Position numbers and translations under genes: made by a program | Notes under the pieces: generated by a model | Database searches by the model: none | What the model saw: the letters and a program-made list of their open reading frames with translations, nothing else | Told to the model about the DNA's origin: nothing | Origin: an uncultured Mollicutes bacterium | Lineage (GTDB): Bacteria > Bacillota_I > Bacilli_A > RFN20 > CAG-826 | DNA: 31,914 nt | Direction: 5' to 3' | Assembly: GCA_945935945.1 (NCBI GenBank) | Contig: CAMESA010000005.1 | Location: 1-31,914, forward strand | Shown here: piece by piece, positions 21,664 through 28,128 of the stretch | Numbering within the stretch: position 1 is the first letter of the stretch | Layout: each line of letters starts with the position of its first letter

Positions 21664-23595
21664 ATGAATAAGATTGAAAAATTTAATTTCAATCCGCCTG
21701 CTGGTATTGAAGATAGTGTTAGCTTTCCTGATCCATCTAGTGAAAGTGAAACAAGGGAACAGCTGAATAGATTACACAAACAAACTCAAGTGTATGTTAA
21801 TAATTTAGTCAGTATTATTCAAGGTACTAGCGGTGCTTATAATATTGGTAATGAGGAATTAAGTGAACTTACTGTCGATGGTATTGTTGCAAAAAATGTA
21901 CAAGAGCAGATTAGAGCTTTAAATGAATTAAAATTATTTGCTACTAATTTTAGATATGCAAGAATATCTGATGATGGAGCTATAGAATATTCAAATAATG
22001 GTACTGAATGGTTTACGACTGCATCTAGTGGTCATTTGATATATAACGAAAATGGTGATCAATTGCCACAACGTACTAAACTTAAGTTTGCTAATAGTAT
22101 AGTAACGGATGAGAATGGTGTAACTGTCGTTCATGGTATACAAGGTCCACAGGGTGAAAAAGGTGATCAAGGAATTCAAGGTATAAAAGGTGATACTGGC
22201 CCTCAAGGCGCTCCAGGAAATACTGGTCCTCAAGGTATTCAAGGAATTAAAGGTGATACTGGTGAAACAGGACCACAAGGCCCACAAGGAGAAACAGGTC
22301 CACAAGGCCCTCAAGGAATTCAAGGAATTCAAGGAATTCAAGGAGAAACAGGTCCACAAGGTGCTAAAGGTGAAAAAGGAATGCAAGGAATACAAGGTAT
22401 TCAAGGCATCCAAGGCCCACAAGGAGAAACAGGTCCACAAGGCCCTCAAGGAATTCAAGGTATCCAAGGTCCTAAAGGAGAAAAAGGCTTAAAAGGTGAT
22501 AAAGGAGATAATGGCGAAGATGGTGTTGATGGTCGTGACTTTGTAGTAAGTGGTAGATTTGATACTATTTATTTATTACAACAAGCTTATCCTAGTGGCC
22601 CTACCGAAATATCACCAGGCGCAAATGCATATTTCGTTGGTCCTGAAAATAAAGCAGACAATCCAGTGTATGTTTGGGATATTAATGCTTTAGAGTGGAT
22701 TTATGTAGGCCCTATATCTGGTCCTAAAGGAGATAAAGGAGAAACAGGTCCACAAGGACCTCAAGGCGAAGTTGGCCCACAAGGACCTCAAGGTGAAGTT
22801 GGCCCGCAAGGACCTCAAGGAATCCAGGGTATCCAAGGTGAGCAAGGACCACAAGGCGAAACAGGCCCTCAAGGTGAAGCTGGCCCGCAAGGACCTCAAG
22901 GAATTCAAGGTATACAAGGTGAGCAAGGACCTCAAGGTGAACAAGGTCCTCGAGGACTAAAGGGTGAAACAGGATCACAAGGACCTCAAGGCGAAAGAGG
23001 GCCTCAAGGTCCACAAGGCCTGCAAGGCCCTCAAGGAGAAACCGGAGCCCAAGGACCAAAAGGGGATAAAGGTGATACAGGGGCACGAGGACCACAAGGA
23101 CCATCTGGTCAAGGCGTTCCCGCAGGCGGATCTATTGGACAGATTTTGAAGAAAAATAGTGTAACAGATTATGATACTAAATGGGCAGATGAAGCAGTTC
23201 CTACTTGGGGTAATATTAAAGGTGATCTTGCTAATCAATCTGATCTAAATAATAGATTTAATAACGTTGAAAGCAAAGCAAATAATAACGCTGCTAATAT
23301 TGCGTTAAAACAAAATAAAATCAAAAAAACTGGCTCATTTAGTATAGCAACGAGTTCTGTAGTATCTAATACGGATAGTTATAGTAGTGTATATCCATAT
23401 AAATATGACTATACTATTTCTGGAATGACTGCGACAATGGAAGCTAGAGTAGTTAATAATCCTAGCTGTGATGATGCATTTATGGATAGCTATGTTAGAT
23501 GTGATACACAATCTAATAATTTAAGATTGTATTTTAGTAAAGTTCCAAGTGCTTCATTAAGTATTATGTATGTTGCGTATAATGAGGTAAATTAA
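21664..23595 (+). CDS. Collagen-like tail fibre protein, 643 aa
   Basis: It follows the site GAAAGGAGTAAGTT. The N-terminal domain (1-155) is the probable virion anchor. Two long Gly-X-Y collagen regions (about 157-289 and 352-483, mostly GPQ, GIQ and GET triplets) surround a globular insert (about 290-350, FVVSGRFDTIYLLQQAYPSG to ALEWIYVGP). A linker helix (QSDLNNRFNNVESKANNNA) leads to an 85-residue C-terminal head (GSFSIATSSVVSN...YVAYNEVN), the likely host-binding tip. It should trimerise. It is followed by the small tip-protein array. Confidence 0.9.
   Translation: MNKIEKFNFNPPAGIEDSVSFPDPSSESETREQLNRLHKQTQVYVNNLVSIIQGTSGAYNIGNEELSELTVDGIVAKNVQEQIRALNELKLFATNFRYARISDDGAIEYSNNGTEWFTTASSGHLIYNENGDQLPQRTKLKFANSIVTDENGVTVVHGIQGPQGEKGDQGIQGIKGDTGPQGAPGNTGPQGIQGIKGDTGETGPQGPQGETGPQGPQGIQGIQGIQGETGPQGAKGEKGMQGIQGIQGIQGPQGETGPQGPQGIQGIQGPKGEKGLKGDKGDNGEDGVDGRDFVVSGRFDTIYLLQQAYPSGPTEISPGANAYFVGPENKADNPVYVWDINALEWIYVGPISGPKGDKGETGPQGPQGEVGPQGPQGEVGPQGPQGIQGIQGEQGPQGETGPQGEAGPQGPQGIQGIQGEQGPQGEQGPRGLKGETGSQGPQGERGPQGPQGLQGPQGETGAQGPKGDKGDTGARGPQGPSGQGVPAGGSIGQILKKNSVTDYDTKWADEAVPTWGNIKGDLANQSDLNNRFNNVESKANNNAANIALKQNKIKKTGSFSIATSSVVSNTDSYSSVYPYKYDYTISGMTATMEARVVNNPSCDDAFMDSYVRCDTQSNNLRLYFSKVPSASLSIMYVAYNEVN
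22136..22530 (+). repeat. Collagen-coding repeat tract 1
   Basis: Tandem 9-bp units (GGT CCA CAA and GGA ATT CAA types) encode Gly-X-Y triplets. Longer imperfect duplications (for example around GGAGAAACAGGTCCACAAGG, present several times) make it prone to recombinational change in length. Confidence 0.9.
22719..23118 (+). repeat. Collagen-coding repeat tract 2
   Basis: This is a second run of Gly-X-Y units after the globular insert, sharing long words with tract 1 (GGAGAAACAGGTCCACAAGG). Unequal exchange between the tracts would delete the insert. Confidence 0.9.
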
Positions 23596-23596
23596 T

Positions 23597-24043
23597 ATGT
23601 TAAGCAATATTATTAAAAATGGAAGTTCTAGAAAATATATTTTTAAAGATGGTAAATTTAGTGTAGAGCCAACTACAAATAATTTTACTAATAAAAGTAC
23701 ATATACTTCCGATGGATATCTACAAACAAATGATGCTTTTAGTGGTACATTGCTACAAATAGATAATTTACCATCAAATGTTTATTTGTATGTAGAAATG
23801 AAAGGATTAAAAAATTGTTATGATAATGGATCTTATACTCCTAGATTTTATGGCGGTATAAGCGATTATTGGCTACCAAGTGCGGAGATTGGTGATGGAA
23901 ACGGTATGCTTAGAAAAGAAGTTAAATTTGTGTTTGGTTTTCCCATTGATGGATATTTTAAAATTGTAAAAAATATTGCTAATAATTTAAGCAGATATAA
24001 TATTTATAGAATTTGGATTGAAGAAGTGGGGGGGGGTAATTAG
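23597..24043 (+). CDS. Tail-tip array protein 1, 148 aa
   Basis: It starts one base after the fibre stop with the site GAGGTAAATTAAT, so it is expressed with the fibre. The N-terminus (MLSNIIKNGSSRKYIFKDGK) is shared in outline with the other three array proteins. The rest is beta-rich (LPSNVYLYVEMKG, RFYGGISDYWLP). It ends IWIEEVGGGN, where GGG comes from the 9-G tract (24028-24036). Protein 3 ends in a similar IWTEELES. With one G fewer the frame extends about 18 codons to a TAA overlapping the next ATG. It is a probable receptor-binding tip or fibre-capping protein; this is inferred. Confidence 0.75.
   Translation: MLSNIIKNGSSRKYIFKDGKFSVEPTTNNFTNKSTYTSDGYLQTNDAFSGTLLQIDNLPSNVYLYVEMKGLKNCYDNGSYTPRFYGGISDYWLPSAEIGDGNGMLRKEVKFVFGFPIDGYFKIVKNIANNLSRYNIYRIWIEEVGGGN
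24028..24036 (+). repeat. G9 homopolymer, module 1
   Basis: Nine G in a genome where runs above four G are otherwise absent. It sits at the end of array protein 1. The present length leads to the stop TAG at 24041. G8 or G11 would instead read through to TAA at 24090-24092, overlapping the ATG at 24092. Confidence 0.9.
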
Positions 24044-24089
24044 ACAACTAATTACTTACCTTGCTAACATCGGAAAAGAGGTGTTAGCA
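24036..24089 (+). promoter_or_regulatory. Two consecutive hairpins before array protein 2
   Basis: GTAATTAG (24036-24043) pairs with CTAATTAC (24048-24055). TGCTAACA (24062-24069) pairs with TGTTAGCA (24082-24089), ending two bases before the start codon. The ribosome binding site AGAGG (24077-24081) lies in the second loop, next to the stem. Confidence 0.75.
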
Positions 24090-24091
24090 TA

Positions 24092-24424
24092 ATGTTACAA
24101 AGTATGATCTCAAGAAAAGGAAAGTTATCTGTTTTCTTGAAAGGAAATAATGCTCAATATAACTATGGTTCATTTTCATTTACTTTACCTAAATCTTATA
24201 AAGAATGCATTATTGTATGTTCAAATAGCACTAATGGAAATGGAACTAGTCCTGCAAATGCAAGTGTTACTAATGGAACTTTAACTGTATTAGGTACATA
24301 TAGCGGTGGCACTACTTATGGTTTACATACTTGCGTAAGAGTATATAAAGGAAATAATATAAGCGGAACTTTGAAAGTTCAAGGTGCTTATAGTGATTGT
24401 GTTACGATAGTAGATATTGAATGA
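24092..24424 (+). CDS. Tail-tip array protein 2, 110 aa
   Basis: It begins MLQSMISRKGKLSVFLKGNN, matching the array pattern of a short hydrophobic start, a basic stretch and a beta domain. The domain is Ser/Gly/Thr-rich (YGSFSFTLPKSYKECIIVCS, GTYSGGTTYGLHTCVRVYKG), as in phage tip or adhesin domains. Its start lies after a double hairpin and is overlapped by the alternative end of protein 1 when the G tract is one shorter. In the assembled sequence that coupling is off, so it may be weakly translated. Function inferred from context. Confidence 0.7.
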   Translation: MLQSMISRKGKLSVFLKGNNAQYNYGSFSFTLPKSYKECIIVCSNSTNGNGTSPANASVTNGTLTVLGTYSGGTTYGLHTCVRVYKGNNISGTLKVQGAYSDCVTIVDIE

Positions 24425-24499
24425 TATGATTATAAATTTAGAATAGTAAGTTACTTAGCTATTTGTAATTTGACGTATTAAACTGAAAGGAATATATAT

Positions 24500-24568
24500 A
24501 TGATTAAGTACATTATCGGGGGGGGGCAACTAAAACATAGTACCCTTAAGGGTGTTTTAGTATGCTAA
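24500..24568 (+). CDS. Leader ORF of module 2, carrying the G9 tract (22 aa)
   Basis: ATG at 24500 has the site GAAAGGAATATATAT. The peptide starts MIKYIIGGG and, in the present G9 length, stays open through the hairpin to TAA at 24566-24568. That stop lies four bases downstream of the next start, in ATGCTAA. Ribosomes on this leader would open the hairpin and end on the start of array protein 3. Other tract lengths (not a multiple of three away) stop earlier. Confidence 0.65.
   Translation: MIKYIIGGGQLKHSTLKGVLVC
24518..24526 (+). repeat. G9 homopolymer, module 2
   Basis: Nine G coding for GGG in the leader. In this length the leader frame reaches the downstream start codon. Confidence 0.9.
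24529..24561 (+). promoter_or_regulatory. Hairpin masking the ribosome binding site of array protein 3
   Basis: ACTAAAACA (24529-24537) pairs with TGTTTTAGT (24553-24561), and CCC with GGG inside (palindrome ACCCTTAAGGGT, 24542-24553). The ribosome binding site AAGGG lies in the inner stem, and the stem ends at the base before the start codon ATG. Confidence 0.75.
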
Positions 24569-24954
24569 GTCCTATTGTGAAATCTAATAAAAAGAAGAAA
24601 AATTATCTGTTTAAAAATGGTGTATTTGCTGATGGATTAACTCCAAGCGGTCATTTATCTATTAGTGGTGGAAATATAGTTATAGAACGATATTTTCATT
24701 TAAATTATAGTAGCAATAAAGATGAAATGATTTATGTTAAATGGTATGTTTCTAATAGTACTACAGGATGTATTCCATTTGTTTTAAATTTTGATGGAGC
24801 GAATACTAATGGATTTCAAACCAATTTAACTGGCGGAAAAGAATATATTAATGCTGTTAAAGCTGGAAGTGCATTAAGTGTTATGTATGGTTATAGAAAT
24901 GCAGATAATTTTTATAAAATAAAAGAAATATGGACTGAGGAATTAGAATCTTAA
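24562..24954 (+). CDS. Tail-tip array protein 3, 130 aa
   Basis: It starts MLSPIVKSNKKKKNYLFKNGV, the same scheme as protein 1 (xYIFKDGKF versus NYLFKNGVF), and ends EIWTEELES like protein 1 (RIWIEEV). Proteins 1 and 3 are therefore diverged paralogues. The body is beta-rich with Gly/Asn (NYSSNKDEMIYVKWYVSNST). Its start codon directly follows the hairpin, and the leader's TAA overlaps it (ATGCTAA). In the assembled G9 state it is the only hairpin-gated member in the coupled frame. Probable exchangeable tip protein; inferred. Confidence 0.72.
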   Translation: MLSPIVKSNKKKKNYLFKNGVFADGLTPSGHLSISGGNIVIERYFHLNYSSNKDEMIYVKWYVSNSTTGCIPFVLNFDGANTNGFQTNLTGGKEYINAVKAGSALSVMYGYRNADNFYKIKEIWTEELES

Positions 24955-24971
24955 AATGAATGGAGATAATT

Positions 24972-25025
24972 ATGATTAATAAGAAAAAACGCATCGGGGG
25001 GGCAAGTAGGCATATTTACCCTTAA
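24972..25025 (+). CDS. Leader ORF of module 3, carrying the G7 tract (17 aa, early stop)
   Basis: ATG at 24972 has the site TGGAGATAATT. The peptide MINKKKRIGGASRHIYP ends at TAA 25023-25025, in the loop of the hairpin, because the tract has 7 G. With 6 or 9 G the frame would continue to TAA at 25042-25044, overlapping the next ATG, exactly as in module 2. Confidence 0.6.
   Translation: MINKKKRIGGASRHIYP
24996..25002 (+). repeat. G7 homopolymer, module 3
   Basis: Seven G in the same place relative to leader start and hairpin as in module 2. The different length puts the leader in a stopping frame. Confidence 0.9.
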
Positions 25026-25038
25026 TGGTATTTGCCTA
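25007..25038 (+). promoter_or_regulatory. Hairpin before array protein 4
   Basis: TAGGCA (25007-25012) pairs with TGCCTA (25033-25038), whose last base is the A of the start codon, and TACC with GGTA inside. The loop has CCTTAAT in place of the CCTTAAG of module 2, so the ribosome binding site is poor and coupling should matter more. Confidence 0.7.
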
Positions 25039-25403
25039 TGCTAAGTCCAATTATGACTAAAACAAAAAAATTAAAAATTGTGAAATTGGGTAGTAATTCA
25101 GTTGACTATGTTGGAGATTGGACTTATACAGAATTAACAATTAATAAAACTGTAACGATAAATATTGCTGATTATATTAGCAATTATAATAGTTTAGGTT
25201 TAACCAATGATAACTTTATAATTGGTTTAAATTCTATATATTCATCATATGGAGATTCGGTTGCAAAAGTAAATTCCGTTACACATTCATATAGTAACGG
25301 GATATTAACGATTAATATCAATTACTCATATTTATATGGTGGTAAATATACATTTAATTTTAGTGCGTATTGTGCTTATGTGGAAAAATTGATGATAAGT
25401 TGA
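25038..25403 (+). CDS. Tail-tip array protein 4, 121 aa
   Basis: The start is set at 25038 (MLSPIMTKTKKLKIVKLGSN), parallel to protein 3; a TTG at 25032 lies in the hairpin. It resembles protein 2 in layout (KLxxxxLGxN, then a YxGxWTY strand), with a Ser/Asn/Tyr-rich beta body (NYNSLGLTNDNFIIGLNSIY). No ribosome binding site of normal strength is present. In the present G7 state its leader stops early, so expression is predicted low. Function inferred from the array. Confidence 0.7.
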   Translation: MLSPIMTKTKKLKIVKLGSNSVDYVGDWTYTELTINKTVTINIADYISNYNSLGLTNDNFIIGLNSIYSSYGDSVAKVNSVTHSYSNGILTININYSYLYGGKYTFNFSAYCAYVEKLMIS

Positions 25404-25413
25404 AAATAAAAAT

Positions 25414-26748
25414 ATGATAAAAAGAAAATTTGGAATGAAGACTTTGAATATAACACAAGGTCGATTTAATAAATTTAGCCATGCTAATTTAAATGCTTAT
25501 GATCTAGCTGGTGAAGATACCGGCATAGATAGATGGATAACTTATAATGAGTTGGAAGTTATAGGAATATTTCCTTACAGCAATACAGGTTTTGCTAATA
25601 CTGTATTGTTTTATGATAGTGAAAATGATGTTACTTTGGCCATGAGTCATTGTAACTTCATTCCATCTATTTGTTCACTTGGAAAAGTGATACCAGTTGG
25701 AAGAACGATCTATTATGAAGGAACAGCTGGTAAAGCAACCGGAAATCATATTCATTTAGAATTAGGACGTGGAAGACAAACAAGTAAAGTAAAAATCAAT
25801 TCCAGTGAATGGGGATTGAAAAATTGGATTAACATTGAGGATTATTTTTATTTAGATGATGATATCACTATTAAGAATAGTCCTTATTTATTTAGCAAAG
25901 GTGGTGATCAAATGATTGAATTGAATGAAGGCATTAATAATATAACTTATAAAAATCATAAGTATATTATTGTAAAGCAACCATCAAATAGTAATGTAGG
26001 TATATGGTCGTTGAAGCATCCTAGCCTATATCCATTAACTGCTTATACAAATGAAGGTAAGTCGGCTTTGTATGCAAAAAACCTAAGCTTTTTTGAAATG
26101 TCTAGTGGATATGTTTTGGGAAGTGAAATAAGTGATATTTATGATGAAGCTGTTCCTACTGATCAAGGATATATTGATGTTGTTAAATTGAAAGATGGAA
26201 CTTGGAAATATGGCAATTTTGGACCTTACGTTTATAGGAAAGAAGATGTAGATCTTAGATACTCAACAGGTATGGTATTAGTATCTGGCGGTGTTTATAG
26301 CAACGAGTATTCTCAAGGATGTGGAGAAGCGATCAGAAGCTATAACGGTAGAATATCATGCTTATTTGTTGACTGGTGTAACATAGCTTATATGGTAGTA
26401 TCAGAAGATAATGTATCTACTGATGAAATGAGACAATTGGCTTTAGATCTAAATATGCAATATGCATTTAGGGATGATTCTGGTGGATCTTGTTGCATTA
26501 CGAAAGAAGGAAAGGCGATCAATAATTATAGTGGTAGAAAGCTTCCTAACTGTTTGGTATTTGTAGAAAAAGCTATTGAAGAGTCTGCTAAGGACGATTA
26601 TGAAAAGCTATATAATACACTTTTAACGCAATTTAACGAACTTTCTACAAGTCATGATAAATTGGTTGAAGACAATTCAATTATGCGTGAGGATCTTTAT
26701 AAAGCTAATGAAAAGCTGAATAAAATAAAAGCTGTGTTAGGAGAATAA
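25414..26748 (+). CDS. Cell-wall lysin: M23 peptidase plus NAGPA-type phosphodiester glycosidase, 444 aa
   Basis: The N-terminal M23/LytM domain (1-150) has the zinc ligands His23 and Asp30 (SHANLNAYD), His79 (MSHC) and His112-x-His114 (NHIHLELG). The central-to-C-terminal domain (about 190-390) matches phosphodiester glycosidase (NAGPA/DUF2233) proteins: GGVYSNEYSQG, then FRDDSGGSCCITKEGK and LPNCLVFVE. The last 55 residues are a coiled coil. It can therefore be expected to cut peptidoglycan cross-links and a sugar-phosphate linkage such as wall teichoic acid. It sits before the holin, but among structural genes, so it may be a virion lysin as well as an endolysin. No signal peptide. Confidence 0.85.
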   Translation: MIKRKFGMKTLNITQGRFNKFSHANLNAYDLAGEDTGIDRWITYNELEVIGIFPYSNTGFANTVLFYDSENDVTLAMSHCNFIPSICSLGKVIPVGRTIYYEGTAGKATGNHIHLELGRGRQTSKVKINSSEWGLKNWINIEDYFYLDDDITIKNSPYLFSKGGDQMIELNEGINNITYKNHKYIIVKQPSNSNVGIWSLKHPSLYPLTAYTNEGKSALYAKNLSFFEMSSGYVLGSEISDIYDEAVPTDQGYIDVVKLKDGTWKYGNFGPYVYRKEDVDLRYSTGMVLVSGGVYSNEYSQGCGEAIRSYNGRISCLFVDWCNIAYMVVSEDNVSTDEMRQLALDLNMQYAFRDDSGGSCCITKEGKAINNYSGRKLPNCLVFVEKAIEESAKDDYEKLYNTLLTQFNELSTSHDKLVEDNSIMREDLYKANEKLNKIKAVLGE

Positions 26749-26749
26749 A

Positions 26750-27208
26750 ATGAAAAAAATTGATTATATACAAGCAGTATTTGCTACGATTGGTGGCTTT
26801 ATTAGTGCCAAATTAGGAATAGCTTATCCTGCTTTTATTGTATTATTGATCTTTATGATCTTAGACTATATTACAGGAATGTTAGCTTCTATTAAAAGCG
26901 GAACATTAAGTTCAAGAGTAGGTGTATGGGGTATAGTGAAAAAACTTTGCTATGTATTAATTATAGTCGTGGCAATTGGCTTAGATTTTGCTGTAATCAA
27001 ATATGCTGAATATTTGGGATTTAATTTACCGATTGAGAGCTTTTTTGGAGCTCTAGTGACTTTATGGTTTTTGTTTAATGAAGCTTTAAGTATTTTAGAA
27101 AATTGTTTGAAGTTGGATGTAGCTTATCCAGCTTTTTTAAAATCATTCTTAGAAAAAGTTTCTAATGCGATTGAAATAAAAGGCGAAAGCATGAAAGGAG
27201 ATAAATAA
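26750..27208 (+). CDS. Holin (toxin-secretion/phage-lysis type), 152 aa
   Basis: It forms membrane lesions that release the lysin. Hydrophobic helices lie at about residues 8-25 (VFATIGGFISAKLG), 27-45 (FIVLLIFMILDYITGMLA) and 63-82 (LCYVLIIVVAIGLDF). LDYITGMLASIKSGTLSS is the signature of the phage_holin_4 / holin_tox_secr family. The C-terminus is charged (KKVSNAIEIKGESMKGDK-like). The ribosome binding site TTAGGAGAAT lies in the end of the lysin gene. It overlaps the next gene by one base (TAATG). Confidence 0.9.
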   Translation: MKKIDYIQAVFATIGGFISAKLGIAYPAFIVLLIFMILDYITGMLASIKSGTLSSRVGVWGIVKKLCYVLIIVVAIGLDFAVIKYAEYLGFNLPIESFFGALVTLWFLFNEALSILENCLKLDVAYPAFLKSFLEKVSNAIEIKGESMKGDK

Positions 27209-28113
27209 TGTTTATTGCTCAACAAGGTGGTAGTTCTTTAAGTAACGGTACTAATAGGGATCCATATAAGACTAATGGTATGGGTTCTTATGATAGATAT
27301 AAAGCAAATCAAAGCAATCAAAGCAATCAAAATAAAAGCTATTCTAGTGGATCTTCAGGAACCAATACTTATTATAGCAATTATAATCCTTACCAGGATT
27401 ATTTGAACGCGTTACAAGAAGCGAAAAGAAGAAAAATTGAAGCTGCTAAAAGCGCAATTGATGCACAAGCTCAAGCTGGTGTTCAAAGATATAAAGATCA
27501 ACTTTCCCAAGTAGGTAATGATTATCAGTCACTTAGAAATCAAAGCGAAGTTGAAAGATATAAGGCTCAAAAATCTTTAAGAGAAGCTTTAGCAAATAGA
27601 GGTGCATTAGAGTCAGGGGCTGGAAGACAAGAAACTTTAACACTTCAAAACAATTACGGTAATGCGATCAATCGTATCAATACTGAAGAACAAAAGGAAA
27701 GAAATACAATCCAGTCTTATATTAATGAGTTATTAGCAAATGCTGATATGAAAAAAGCTCAGCTAGAAGCTGATGCTTATGGCGACGTTGAAAGTATATT
27801 GAGTGGTATTATGGATAAATTAACACCAACTTATAATTATTCTGCTTCTACAAGTCAGACATATAATGATGCAAAAAAATCTATTAATAGTGGTGCTAAT
27901 GCGTACTCAAATCCAATTACTACTCCACAGGCCATTACTAATACAAGCAATAATAAGACTACTTCGACAGATTCAACTGACAATACTGCAGCTGCTTTAT
28001 CTTTCGGTAATTATGTAAGCCCTAGTGCAAGAAAATATGCACTAGATAGAGCTTTACAATTAGGACAAATTAGTTTGACAGAATATAGTGATGCAATGAA
28101 TAAGATCCTGTAA
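27208..28113 (+). CDS. Internal virion/ejection protein, coiled-coil, 301 aa
   Basis: The N-terminus is Asn/Gln/Ser/Tyr-rich and disordered (NQSNQSNQNKSYSSGSSGTN). A long coiled coil (about 65-195, RRKIEAAKSAIDAQAQAG, then SLREALANRGALESGAGRQE) and a Thr/Ser-rich linker follow, with a short C-terminal helix pair (ALDRALQLGQISLTEYSDAM). The segment ALANRGALESGAGRQETL recurs in internal proteins of short-tailed Bacillota phages. It sits beside the giant protein and is probably packaged with it. The start has AAAGGAGATAAATA. Confidence 0.78.
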   Translation: MFIAQQGGSSLSNGTNRDPYKTNGMGSYDRYKANQSNQSNQNKSYSSGSSGTNTYYSNYNPYQDYLNALQEAKRRKIEAAKSAIDAQAQAGVQRYKDQLSQVGNDYQSLRNQSEVERYKAQKSLREALANRGALESGAGRQETLTLQNNYGNAINRINTEEQKERNTIQSYINELLANADMKKAQLEADAYGDVESILSGIMDKLTPTYNYSASTSQTYNDAKKSINSGANAYSNPITTPQAITNTSNNKTTSTDSTDNTAAALSFGNYVSPSARKYALDRALQLGQISLTEYSDAMNKIL

Positions 28114-28128
28114 TGAAAGGGGTTTGCT

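Noticed and set aside
22724..23104. Minus-strand and other-frame ORFs across the collagen region (for example 21991-22467, 22190-22492, 22724-23104)
   Set aside because: They are by-products of the periodic Gly-X-Y coding repeats and have low-complexity mirror composition and no ribosome binding sites.
24425..24499. Separate promoter before module 2 (TTGACG then TATATA)
   Set aside because: The would-be -10 overlaps the leader's ribosome binding site and start, and the spacing leaves no room for a 5-prime end; readthrough from upstream is simpler.
23597..25403. Diversity-generating retroelement as the source of tip-protein variation
   Set aside because: No reverse transcriptase gene and no template/variable repeat pair with A-specific changes was seen; the G tracts explain variation more simply.
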